Shown: piece by piece, positions 12,849-23,683 of the stretch | Layout: each line of letters opens with the position of its first letter | Position numbering within the stretch: position 1 is the first letter of the stretch | Origin: Dipetalonema caudispina | Lineage: Eukaryota; Nematoda; Chromadorea; Rhabditida; Onchocercidae | Reading direction: 5' to 3' | NCBI GenBank assembly: GCA_013365325.1 | Contig: JABVXV010000434.1 | Span: forward strand, 1-44,314 | DNA: 44,314 nt | Notes under the pieces: generated by a model | Told to the model about the DNA's origin: nothing | Database searches by the model: none | Seen by the model: only the letters and a program-made list of their open reading frames with translations | Program-made: the position numbers and the translations under genes

Positions 12849-14259
12849 TGCTAGATTAAAGTAAGGTACTGTTTCAACATACTATAGTAACCGTGATATT
12901 TCGAAGTCGGATTTCCAGCACGAAAATACTTTTTACTGACATTTCGATCTATAATTGCCTTTTTTTAAAGATATTACTCTTTCATCGAGAAGTTCTAATG
13001 AGAAAGTTACTGACTGATAGCACTGTACTACCCTGACGTAGTCCATTCCATCCCACTATATCATTAAAGTTAAGGTGACAAGAACAAACTGTCCAAAATC
13101 TAATAAAACTAACAGAAATAAAAGATAAAAGAAACCGCAATGAAGAAATACCAAACACAGGGAGAGAAAGTAAATAAAATCTATGTGATATCATTACTTC
13201 ATACACTTCAATATATGACGAAATCACAAAATCAAACAGTAAGCGATAATATATACCATCAGATCTTAACTAAAAATCCCGGAACAATCTAAATTTAAAT
13301 GCTCCAACCATATACAATCAACTTTAGCTAACCACTTGGAAATCCCAAAATCTTCCCTATCCTTCAATTTAAAAAAAAAAAATTAAATTTCAATCCTTCG
13401 TAATTTTTAATTATAATTTTATTCATATCAAATATCACGTAAACAACGTAGTACGTGAACCAAAATGACGGAAATATAAACCGAACCCCTTCTCCCCTAA
13501 CCCTACAAATAACTCTCAAAGGACAAGCACTTTAGTAATAAAACCAAAAATTGGCAATCATCCAATTACAATACCATAAAAAGCGTTGTAGGATTAGTTA
13601 TATGTCTGCTTATATCATAGAATTGTAGATGAGTTAACGTGAGTATACGTGTTTCGTGCACTTCTGTATTTTCATTCTTTACGTATTTAAGAATACGAAC
13701 TTATTGATATTACCTAATTAAATGTACGAAGTGTATTGTGAGAGTAAAATGAGAGATTAATAAATGGAATGTTTCATAATTTGAAATTATAATTGAAAAA
13801 AAAAAGTTCTTTAAAATTAATTCCGGAAATGTTGAGATATCCGGAAAAAGTTGATAAATTTACATTTAGGATCCATAGTTTTCTTTTTTTCTCACATTTA
13901 TTAAAGTTACTTTTTACACTATGCCTGTTCTTTTATTTTTATTTCTTATATTGTGCTTTTTTTTTTTTGTTGTTCCCCCTTTTTCTCTGTCATTGTACAC
14001 TTTCAGGATAATTGTAAGTCTGTTAATTGAATACATCCATGATTGAAATTGCCAAATTCTGGCATGGAATGTTGAACTGAGCATGAGCTCCTGCGAAGTG
14101 CCATTCAGTATTTGTACTGTAAAATATCCTCAATATAGTTCAAGGTTGGTTAAGTGAGTTTTGTCAAAAAATTTGACTTTTTGAATTACTTATTCACACC
14201 TAAATTTAAGTTAAATTTGATTTTGCCGAATTTTCAGGATTCTCAATGGAACATAATTT

Positions 14260-14266
14260 TTTCAGG
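14260..14266 (+). other. Candidate trans-splice acceptor of EDEM
   Basis: A T-rich tract ends in TTTTTTCAG with AG at 14264-14265, 27 bases before the ATG at 14293. Another acceptor-like TTTTCAG ends near 14237. Either could take a spliced leader or end a 5' UTR intron. Confidence 0.5.
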
Positions 14267-14292
14267 TTTATCTGCGAGTTTCCTGTTAAAGT

Positions 14293-17200
14293 ATGGTATG
14301 TCTCTTGGATCTTTTCTTGTTCTGGGCATTAATAGCAGTTATTGTGGGCATCTATCCGTTTGTCCATGATAACTACACTTCGAAATATGGATCTTTTACC
14401 CACGAAGAATTATTGGAAGCGAAGAAGGCAACACGAGAAATGTTTTATTTTGCGTATGAAAATTACATCCGGCATGCTTTTCCTATGGACGAGTTGGATC
14501 CAATTAATTGTTCTGGTCGTGGCTATGACCATCTCCATCCGTAAGTCCCCCGAATTCTTTCCCTGTTTTATTCGTTTTCACTGAAACTCTCGTGGAGGAG
14601 GGAGAGGAAGAAAATATTTTCAGTTTTTCTCTAGCTGTTTTTTTCCCACTAGGGAAAGGAAGTTCATTTGGTAACGTAAAAATTATGCGGTTTTATTATT
14701 CAAAAAAGTTTTTCATATGTATTCTTCTACTTCCCCCACTCATATTTGTAGCAGCAGAATGACAATTTTATACATTTCGTGCCTCAGAATGTTTTTTATA
14801 GGTCCAATATTAATATTAACGATGTTCTTGGAGATTATTCACTTTCTTTGGTATGTTAACATTCGCTCTATAATTATAGTAGTCGATATTCTGTAAAGCA
14901 TACGATACAAGCAGAATGCTAGTTTTTCATAACTACTGAAAAAATTTGTTCTAATCCATCGTGCATTTTTAGATAGAATCATTGGATACTCTAGTTGTTT
15001 TTGAGAATCGAACTGAATTTCATAATGCCATTAGAATGGTGATCGACAACGTTTCCTTCGAGAGAAACGTTACGGTACAAGTGTTTGAAGCAACGATAAG
15101 GTGAGTGCAGTTTTGAAATGATACGCAAATTGAATTTCTCATGTAGTCGATTCTGGATATTGTATCACTCTGTGGAAGTATTAATAGCCCTGCTATAACC
15201 AAGAAACATCAGACATGTAGTGAAACCATCTCTCCGCTGACAAATTAATACCGGCAGACTAATTTAGCTGCTGACTCGCGAACTTCTTCAAGATCTCCTC
15301 AGATTTTGCGAGTATAAAAGCATCAGCTTTGGGCGAAACACTCTACTGCCGGTGATTAAGGGATAATACTTTATTCGCAAACATTCCAACTTCTTATTTC
15401 GTTGTTTTCCGAAACCTGTTGCTAAGTTTTCAATCTCCTTTCAGGATAATCGGATCTCTTTTGTCAGCTCATTTAATCCTCACAGATGATTCCCACATGC
15501 TGGGTAATTATGCTCTAAATGATTATGATGGAGAATTGCTTACAATGGCACATGATTTGGCTATTCGTCTGTTACCGGCGTTTAATGGCACTAAAACCGG
15601 TAAATTCATGTCTTATCATTCTCATTCTTTGGGCGGTTAATTTTGCTAGAGATTCAGATGAGTTATTGTGGTTCCTTACTCGTAAAATACGCAAAACTTT
15701 ACGTTTGTTTCAGGGATACCATTTCCACGGGTGAATTTGCAAAGTGGGGTGAAAGAAGGAACGATTAACGAAAATTGTGTCGCTGGAGCCGGAAGTTTAT
15801 TATTGGAATTTACAGTTCTCTCACGTCTTTTGGGTGATGGTACATATGAAAGTTTAGCGCGCAAGACTAATCGGAAGTTGTGGTCTTTGAGAAATAAAGT
15901 AACTGGTTTGTTAGGTTGGTACTACTGCTTTTAGTTTTATTAGCGATGATCTTAGTTACTCTAAACTTCCTTTTTTTACAACATATGCTCGTTTTTTGAG
16001 AGTTACCAAAGTAGGTTTCTTTTCAGGCAATGTCGTAAACATCCAAACAGGCGAATGGAAAGGTGTAATTAGTGGCCTCGGTGCAGGACTTGATTCGTTT
16101 TATGAATATTTACTTAAAGCTTTTATCCTTTTCGGTGTTGAGACTGATTTGAGGATGTTTCAGGTTATTTCATAATTTCATGAAATATCTCAATATAACA
16201 CTTTCCATCTATAGTAAATCCAAGAGTTATTTTCAAGATTAAAGATGAGAAATAATGCAATTACTGACTTCTTTCAGTGCTAACTTCCTTGCTGAGTACT
16301 CCATTCGTTGCGGACCCTTTCATTGACTGACAAAGTGCAACGCAGGATAGGGAAATATGAAATGAGGTTTAGCATTACAAATCATAACATTTTCCGTATG
16401 ACAATAGTCAATACTGCCAGTGTTATGAAGGAATGAGCGTATGAAATTTGAATTAAAAAGTCCTTTCTTTGAGGCAGTAATAAACTTATTCACGTCAAGA
16501 TTTGCAGGAAGCATATGCGCTCATAATAAGTCAGCTACGACGTGGCCGTGATCGTTGCATTTTAGGCGAGGGAGAAACTCCAATGTATGTAAATGTTGAC
16601 ATGCGAGATGGTTCGTTGCTAAATACCTGGATTGATGCTTTACAAGTTTGTTACCTTCCATGTTTACCTTACTTTTATTTCATTTTTTAAGCATTGTTAT
16701 TTGTAAGATGGATTAACGAAGGCTGATTAAGTTCGAATTTTAAAGTTTTGTTTTCATTTTAATAAATTATTGCTCGCAGGCTAGTTTTGCCGCTGTTCAA
16801 GTACTGAATGGCGATATCGATGAAGCAGTTTGCATCCATGCCATATATTATTCACTATGGAAGCGATATGATGCCCTTCCTGAACGGTACAACTGGCACT
16901 TGAAGTAAGTGGAAGTTATTTCTACTGATTTGTTAGAGACTTCATAATATGCCTGTCACTCTGGAGTTTCTTTTCTCTCCTGCCCTTTATAATTACTGTT
17001 ACCATGGTTACCTTGCAGAATATTTGATGTCTTTTCAGGATTCCCGACATATATTTTTATCCTCTAAGACCGGAACTGGCTGAATCAACTTACATGTTAT
17101 ATCGTGCTACACAAAACCCTTTTTATCTTCGTGTCGGTTTTGACATTCTTCAGTCTCTTAATACGTTCGCAAGAGTGAAGTGTGGCTATGCCACAGTGCA

Positions 17201-17650
17201 CAACGTTGTCGATAAATCGCTAGAAGATCGAATGGAATCGTTTTTCCTTTCTGAAACCGTGAAGTATCTGTATCTCGTAAGTTTGTTCTGTAATCTGGAT
17301 TGTATTAAGCTAGATGGATTTTTCATCGCTCTTTTTGTAGTCGAATTTTTTCAAAATTTGCTTTGTATTTTCGAAAAAAAAATTTTTGTAAAATTTTGAC
17401 ATTTTTTTAGTTGTTCGATGTAAACAACGCAGTGAATCGTAATGAAGAACGTATCATGTTTACAACTGAAGGTCATATAATACCTATCGATAAACGTATA
17501 AGAGATCCAGTTTATGATGCACCTCAGTATTTTTCTCGCAATCATTCATGCGTTGCATTTAAACTTGATCGACATCGACCACCGTTGGATCAGCCTCGTC
17601 TTGCTCAAATATTCCGTTTAGCTGGTATCGGTTTAGGGTTTTCAGGGTGA
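14293..17650 (+). CDS. edem-1: EDEM1-type ER degradation-enhancing alpha-mannosidase-like protein
   Basis: GH47 family protein of ER-associated degradation, which recognises or trims mannose on misfolded glycoproteins in the ER lumen. Ten exons: 14293-14540, 14802-14850, 14973-15100, 15445-15599, 15714-15914, 16027-16163, 16508-16645, 16780-16904, 17039-17276 and 17411-17650, giving 552 residues. An N-terminal hydrophobic segment (about residues 3-22) serves as signal sequence or anchor. Family blocks in order: [42 protein letters not shown] (E138), [42 protein letters not shown] (D283), [58 protein letters not shown] and the calcium-binding TTEGH (T492). E138 and D283 align with conserved GH47 active-site acids. 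The order and [14 protein letters not shown] resemble EDEM1 more than EDEM2 or EDEM3. No KDEL-type tail is seen. The 3' end is uncertain: a splice from 17646 to 17707 would replace the last stop and add a short tail ending at 17737. Confidence 0.95.
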
Positions 17651-19569
17651 AATTCTTAATTCTAGTCTATTTTGTCATTCTAATTTCTGTTTTATTGATA
17701 TGGCAGGTTCAGGAGAGGCTTTGAGTGTTTCATTTAACATTAGGCAAGTGTTTCTTTTCTTTATTTCATAGATTTTTCACATGGTTTTGCTGCCTGTAAG
17801 TGATTCTGGTTTTACTCTCTATCATCTTCCTGTCTTGATATCCGTTATTTCTGTGATTTAGAATTAGAACAACTCAAAGCAGTTATAAGTGAATTAAATA
17901 TATTTTCTGCACATCTTTCACTGATTCTTTTGTATGTGTTAACTAACCTCATTTGAAAATGGTCTGTGCTGTTTGGTGTCTTGTAACATTTTTTCCTTAA
18001 ATCAGGTCTAAATTTCGTGCAAATTTTTCCGTTTTTTTTTCTTTCCAAATTAATTCTTGATTTTAATTTGTGCCTTACATGCATATTCATGGTGATGTTA
18101 TTTCTCATTCCAATGTTAATGTTAGTCATTTCGTAGACAGTAAATAATTTTTGAATAAGTGGAGTAGTACATTTGTTTGTTTCGTGATTTGAATAATTTT
18201 ATCCAGTATTTGTTGCATAGCAAAAAAAAAAAAAAGTTTTGTTAATTTCTCTTTTCAACTGTATATTGTTCATTGTATTACACAAAGTTTGATGAACTTT
18301 TTAAAATTATAGATTTTGCATATATAATTTCGGGATAATTATGACGCATCTGAAAAAACGATAGCGACACTTACTGCCTGTTGTATTGGTAACATATCGA
18401 TTTTCAAAATGACATCGAGTGAATGATTTCATCATACTTCTTGTTTGATTGAAATGATAGTAGTGCGTTCTATATGATTGAAACAAAAGTAAGAGGAATG
18501 AACATTATGTTCATTGTATTGCCATTTGTTTTGTGGAAAATAGTTCAAAAGATGGGAAAATTGGTAATGTGTTCTGTCAGTTACAAAAACTATTCCATTT
18601 CATTTCAGAAGGAATTTCTCTTCATCAGTACATTTTTCATTTAGACATATATGATAACATAACAATTACAGATAGAAAAATTGGAATCATAAAAATAACC
18701 TAAATAATTATTATAAAATCTTTTGATTCATTTTCTAGTTGCATTTACTAACTCTTGATAATGAATATTTGATTAGTTCATATCCTAGTATTGATTAACA
18801 TGTTATCATCGTTTATCCAATTTAAATAATATTTTAGAGGAAAAATTTCGAAATTTAGAAATTACAAAAAATATACGGCAAATAAGTGCGAGATCTTCTA
18901 AATTCTTGATTAAATTTAGAAGAAAAAAATCTTTTTTTTTTCTCAAAGTTAAACACGAAAAAAAAGGAAATGCAGTAATTGCTATTATATAGTTGATCAA
19001 AAAAAAAAAAAAGAAAAGGTTGAAAAAAAAAAAAAAAAAAATCACAGAATGAAATGAAAGATGTGAACGAAAAGAAGAATAGATGAAGAAAAATAAATGG
19101 CAAATCTGGTTTGATTCAAGTTTACAGAAAATTTTCAATTATTGCAATACAACAAAGGGAAGAGAAAAGCTGGGGCGGGAGTAGAAAAAAAAAAAAAGAA
19201 AAAAAAGAAAGAAATGAACAGATCGATTAAAAAATGTACGATACATAAAGATTGAGTAATCAAATGAGATTTTATCATATTTATAAAAATTTTTATTTTT
19301 TGTCTTTAAATTAATAAGATTACACCGATATGCATTCTCTTCTTTCTTTTTTCCTATATATTTATATTTACAAATAATTGTAATCAAAAAAATAAATAAT
19401 ATTTATGGTAAACAAAAAAAGAAAGAAAAACAAATTTTTACAAATCATTGTTTCTTTAATTTGTTTACTTTTTTTTTCGTTCTTTTTTTTACTACAGCAA
19501 AAATATTAATACTAGCAAATGAATAATAATAATAATATATGATTTGGATTATTTTGGATATTTGCAAAT
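17651..19569. other. Intergenic region between EDEM and the ion channel
   Basis: About 1.9 kb with no recognisable exon beyond the possible EDEM tail exon at 17707-17737. A and T homopolymers are frequent, especially 18930-19200. A short upstream frame starts at 19519 (ATG followed by AAT codons, stop after seven codons) just before the channel start. A T-rich tract ending in ACTACAG at 19497 could be the trans-splice acceptor of the channel gene. Confidence 0.6.
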
Positions 19570-22500
19570 ATGAAATGGTTATTAGTATTAATATTATTAA
19601 TCATTAAAATGGGTGAGTTCTTTTATGAATGTTGAATTTTTGATTTGTTTTTTTTTTTTTCACTCAATCTTTTAACTTTTACTCACTAATTGTTTTGTAA
19701 CAATGATAAAATGAAGGATGTTATAGGTCAGAGTGAGAAACAATGGGCAAATTTTGCTAACAATATGGAAAAGTTTAATTCATTAGCATCGATTGATTCG
19801 AAAGAAACGATTATTGAAGAGAGCAATAATGGATATAAAGGTTAAAAGTTATTTATGCAAATTAAGAGTCATTTATATAAGTGAAAATTGTTCCTTTTTT
19901 TCTTTTAAAAAAAAAAAAAAAGGAATAAAAATTGAAATTAAGAAGTGTATCTATTAATGAATATATTCATCTTCTTCGTTTTATGGATAGTAACAATAAC
20001 AATGTGTTGTAGAAGAAAACACAATTGACGTGAATAGATATAAATTTCAAAAGAAATTTTGCAAAATGAAAAAATAAATCAGAAATATTTACCAAATAAT
20101 AATCAAATATTATTCTTATATTTCATTAAATTTCTGCTTTTTATTCAAATTGTTTGATTAATCGGATCGTTATTCAAACATAATTATGATATTATTTTGA
20201 GATGAAAGTAAGAAAGTTATTGTTACTCATCCTGATACTATCCATTCTACTAATACATTGATTAATAAGCCGAATATTGATATAAGTGATGAGAAAAAAT
20301 CAACAATTTTAAATTTGATGGCAAATTTAAATAATTTGGATGATTGCACAGGAATTTGTGACAGGTAATAAAATTGAAATTTCAATGTATTTATTCAAGC
20401 TATATCTAAGTTTTTTTTTTTCTTTCTTTTTTTTTGAATTGGAAGTAATATAAAACACTTACACTAATAAAATTCTAATTTCATCTGCAATAAAATCATT
20501 TTAGCAAGGCGTAAATGTGTCCTCATCAGTAATTGTAAATAAGTTTGTAGTTTGAGTGATTGAAGAAATTTGTGTGGATGAAAATTTTGAAGAGAAAGCT
20601 TAAATTTTATATTGAAATAAGGAAATTAAACCAGTTAAATATGTATAGCGCACTTGCTGACAGTTTCTACTGTGCCTAGACTATGTTCTTTGATTAATTT
20701 TTTAAAAAAAAAAGAACTAATTACGGAAGTATTCACAAATTTTGGATAATTTTCTCCATTAAAAAAATTACTGCATTTTATTATATTTTCATATTAAGTC
20801 ATTACGGAAGTAGCTACATTTTTCCGGTTTTGCGTTCTGTAAACTATGACAATAGCACTGTACCTACTACATTTTCAGGTTGGTTTTCTTTTTCTTTTTT
20901 CGAAATTTATTTTGCATCAAATGAAAATTTTCAAAGATATGAATTTATGAAATTACTGTATTCTTCTTATTAGATAATATTAAAAAAAGTTTTAGATTTA
21001 CCGGTTGATGTTAATTTTGCTCTGAAAATTATTCATTTAGCTAATTTCGACTCAAGAAATATGGACTATTCTATAGGTATGGAAATCCCATATTTTTTAT
21101 TTTCTTTATGTAAAAGAATAAAAATTATTTGGAATTTCAAAAATTTAGATTAAGTTTTTGTTTTCTTTTTAAGATTTTGAAATGCAAATGACTTGGGTTG
21201 ATCCACGTCTGATGAATAACTATACAAAATGGATACGAATTTGGGAAAAAAGAATTCTGGATCAAATATGGAAACCTGATCCGTATTTTGTTAATTCTAA
21301 ACATTCGCATTTTCATTACGTTTCATTTCCAAATTTCCGAATGTTAATAAGTCCAATGGGCTTAGTGGTTTATACAATGAGGTAATACAAAAAAAAAAAA
21401 CGTAAGATATTCAACACTGAAAATATTTGTTACCGAATATTTTTGGTATTCTAAATTGATTATGAATTTTATAAATCCTTTTTTGTCTTATCCATTTTAC
21501 ATTGCTATTTAGTCTCTCAATTAATTAACTTTTATTTCCTTCATCAACCTTACCTAATTTATACCTTTCATCCAGAATAACACTACAACCATCTTGCTAT
21601 ATGGTTTTTTGCCGATTCCCGCATGATGATCAACAATGTGATCTTATGATTAGTTCACGTTGGTTTCACGTTCTTTCTTACGTATACAAAGAGCAATAGT
21701 ATAGGTTAAACAAAGAAATTTACGTAATGTGTAAATGTGAGAAATTGAACTGTTCAATTGTGATGCCATTTTTTTAAAAATAATTTTTTTTAAATCGAAA
21801 AAAAACTTCAAAAATATCAGTTCTTCCTCTTTTTTTTTTTAATGAATTTTCTTACATAATTCAAATCCTCAAGGTTTTTTTTGGTTTTTTTTTCTTTTAA
21901 ATTGAAGCCTTATTATAATTTCACCTGAAATAGTAATTTAAATATGAATGAAGAAACGAAATTTGTTATTTTCAAGTTTCGCATATACCATCAAGTGTTC
22001 GATTTTCTTGGCTTTCAACAAATCCAATAAATTTAATGTCAACACATTCGTCACCTGATTTTAAGCTTGTATCCGTCCATACCCATCATTGTGTTGTGGC
22101 TGGAAAATTGTGTAAGGAATAAAATTTATTTTCATTTAAATAAATTTAAACTTTAAAAATTCAATAAAATTATGTGATAAATGTAATCAATATAATAATT
22201 ATATAAGCTAAAATAAAATATTATTAATAATGCTGTATAATAATGGTTGTATTTACAAGCTATTATGCATGTATCGCACGAAAAACATACGCTATATGCA
22301 ATGTTGAAAAAATAAATTTATCAATTCATTTTTAAATGAAATTTACATTTTCTTTCATTCATTCAAATATTGCAATTTTTTTCAAAAATTATACAAAGCA
22401 TAAAATTAGTCATAATCATATCTAATTTATAATTTTAATTAATGAATTAATAAGGAAAGAAAAATTAAAAATTTCTAAATTTTCACAAAATTAATTTTAA

Positions 22501-23560
22501 AAAAAAATAAATTGTAAATTTTGCAGTACCATCATCATGTCTTCGTGTTTTATTCAAATTGAAACGAACTGGTGCACGATTTATCGTGGAAAAATACATT
22601 CCAAGTTCGTTAGCAATGTTTTTTGCTTGGATTGCACCATTTGTACCTTATAATTATGAGGAAGTACGTATCATCACACCAATCTCTGTTAGTTATTTCA
22701 ATTTTTCTTTTCATTTCAAATTCATCAAAAAAAAAAAAAAAAAAAGGAATATTAAAATATTAAAAGTTTTTGAAATCATGTGTTATTTTTTTCTAAAATT
22801 AAAAATTTCTCTTTTTATCAAATAAATTAAAATAAAAATAATTCTTTGTAAAAATTTCGAATCATTAAATTTACTAATTATTTAAATAATTTTTTTTTTA
22901 TGTACTTTTAACATTGGTACAAATGGAAAGAGGTGAAGAACATATTCATATTAGTTATATAACACCATTAGATATATGGTTTCGAGCAATGAAAATATTT
23001 ACTGTATTATCATTATTTGAATCGGTCCTCGTATTAGCTCTTATAAGAGCTACCAGAGCTATTGTAAATTTTTTTTTTTTAATCATTAATTTGAAAAAAA
23101 TAATTTATCACAAAATTTCGCAATAATTAATTAGGATTAAAAAATTGTAATTAGATAATAAATTTCTATTATATCATACAACAAGCAATAATTCATTGAC
23201 CATTTCATAGAAAATAATAATATTTAGGTAGGATAGGAAAATTATTAAATTTATTATTGTTACATTTATAATATGAATCACACGTTTGCAATAAATAACA
23301 ATAATATTAAAATCAAAAATTTTAAAAATTCATCAAAATTGCCAGAATTTTAGGAAAAACGACGCTTGGAAGCTGTGAATGAATTTGAGCGTGAAAATTT
23401 CCGTGCAAAAAAACGACAAGTGATACGATTGTATCGACGTTTGGATTATTTCACGCAAATTTTTTCACCCATACTATTTACCACATTTCTAATGTATTAC
23501 ATCATGTATGTTGTCCAAGGTGAAGATAGTGAATGTAATGGAAATAAAATTGACAATTAA
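19570..23560 (+). CDS. Cys-loop ligand-gated ion channel subunit, divergent nematode type
   Basis: Pentameric ligand-gated channel subunit of the plasma membrane. Eleven exons: 19570-19612, 19727-19840, 20202-20364, 20799-20878, 20996-21076, 21174-21381, 21576-21658, 21977-22111, 22527-22687, 22902-23063 and 23354-23560, giving 478 residues in one frame. A hydrophobic signal peptide (MKWLLVLILLIIK) is followed by a long extracellular lead, then the ligand-binding domain: WVDPRL, IWKPDPYFVNSK, HYVSFPNFRMLISPMGLVVY, and the Cys-loop from C237 to C251 with 13 residues between and an extra Cys at 242. M1 is about 326-343 (YIPSSLAMFFAWIAPFV), M2 about 350-364 (RIITPISVLLTLVQM, keeping Arg 0' and Leu 9'), M3 about 376-402, and M4 about 443-463. 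The M3-M4 loop is short and basic. The acceptor before the M2/M3 exon is not AG. The ligand and ion selectivity cannot be told: position -1' is Val, neither the Ala of anion channels nor the Glu of nicotinic receptors. A lgc-type orphan is the likeliest class. Confidence 0.92.
22688..22901 (+). other. Non-canonical intron inside the pore helix
   Basis: The upstream exon ends in codon TCT at 22687 and the intron starts GTTAGT. The homologous M2 reading resumes at 22902 with GTA CTT TTA ACA, preceded by a T10 run and AT rather than AG. The joined peptide PISVLLTLVQM aligns without gap to the M2 helix of the family. The next AGs downstream (22930, 22932) give stop codons from the same donor. Sequence error, rare non-canonical splicing or a disabling mutation are all possible. 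Confidence 0.7.
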
Positions 23561-23677
23561 ATAATTCAAAAAGGAATTAAAAAATTGCTATATCAAAATG
23601 AAAAAGAACAAAAGAGAATTTATTGGGTTTTGTTTGCGTATCTCATTTCAATACATATTTTAATAGAAAGAAAAAAG

Positions 23678-23683
23678 AATAAA
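23678..23683 (+). promoter_or_regulatory. Candidate polyadenylation signal of the ion channel gene
   Basis: AATAAA about 118 bases after the channel stop codon at 23560; a second copy lies near 23796. The position is right for a nematode 3' UTR, but the hexamer is frequent at this base composition. Confidence 0.45.

Larger units (their letters stand above)
12833..14292. promoter_or_regulatory. Divergent intergenic region between PA2G4 and EDEM
   Basis: About 1.46 kb separates the two start codons, which point away from each other, so regulatory sequence for both genes must lie here or in their first introns. No coding exon is visible. It includes a T-rich stretch at about 13880-13990. I cannot identify specific binding sites. 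Confidence 0.6.
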
